A DNA stretch of 64,000 nucleotides, from assembly GCA_932294355.1 (NCBI GenBank), contig OW028750.1:9052501-9116500 (forward strand), given 5' to 3'. Below, piece by piece: positions 63,936 to 64,000 of the stretch. The notes under the pieces were generated by a model. It was not told where the DNA came from and did no database searches. It saw nothing but the letters and a program-made list of their open reading frames with translations. The number at the start of each line of letters is the position of its first letter. The stretch's first letter is position 1. The translations under genes and the position numbers were made by a program. This DNA comes from Aporophyla lueneburgensis. Its lineage: Eukaryota > Arthropoda > Insecta > Lepidoptera > Noctuidae.

Positions 63936-64000
63936 AGTTCTATAAAGCTTGCAAAAAGTAGAGTTTTAATTTTGAGCTTTGAACATTCTGTAGAATTGGA

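Overview
The window looks like non-coding (intergenic or intronic) nuclear DNA of a moth or butterfly, possibly a noctuid. It is AT-rich, has no ORF that reads as an intact host gene, and carries many repeat families I recognise as lepidopteran: Helitron-like elements ending in a GC-rich hairpin plus CTAG, RTE-clade LINE tails ending in (GAT)n, jockey/CR1-like LINE tails, tRNA-headed SINEs, SINEs with a 5S-rRNA-like head, and (GTCY)n-bearing elements. The species assignment is inference.

Layout. 1-14 kb is mostly unique AT-rich DNA with scattered repeat scraps and two weak exon candidates: a short + strand exon near 3.1 kb, and a CpG-rich minus-strand exon at 14.3 kb that ends in a consensus GTAAGT donor. 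The second has a CpG-dense block upstream of it at 15.4-16.3 kb, and together they could be the 5' end of a leftward gene. 16-30 kb holds SINE and LINE tails, fold-backs, and two of three 80-bp TTAA-flanked elements. 30.8-34.7 kb is a pile-up: a (GTCY)n Helitron-like element, a 2,014-bp P-type transposon with a THAP-domain remnant, and a 380-bp hAT-type element whose target site overlaps the P element's target site by one base. 36-46 kb has a second copy of the (GTCY)n element, a 414-bp element with 71-bp inverted repeats, and a 724-bp LINE insertion whose inverted ends are best explained by twin priming. 46-59 kb is dominated by SINEs, one of them split by a 431-bp element with perfect 25-bp terminal inverted repeats. 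59-64 kb carries an RTE insertion inside an open frame, another (GACA)n-bearing element and a full Helitron-like copy.

Nothing here forms a pathway or operon. The sequence mainly records transposition, and several insertions can be ordered because their target-site duplications, or an empty paralogous site, are still visible. I saw no tRNA gene, rRNA gene, CRISPR array or intact viral gene. Boundaries of old repeats are approximate (about 10-20 bp) unless a target-site duplication fixes them.
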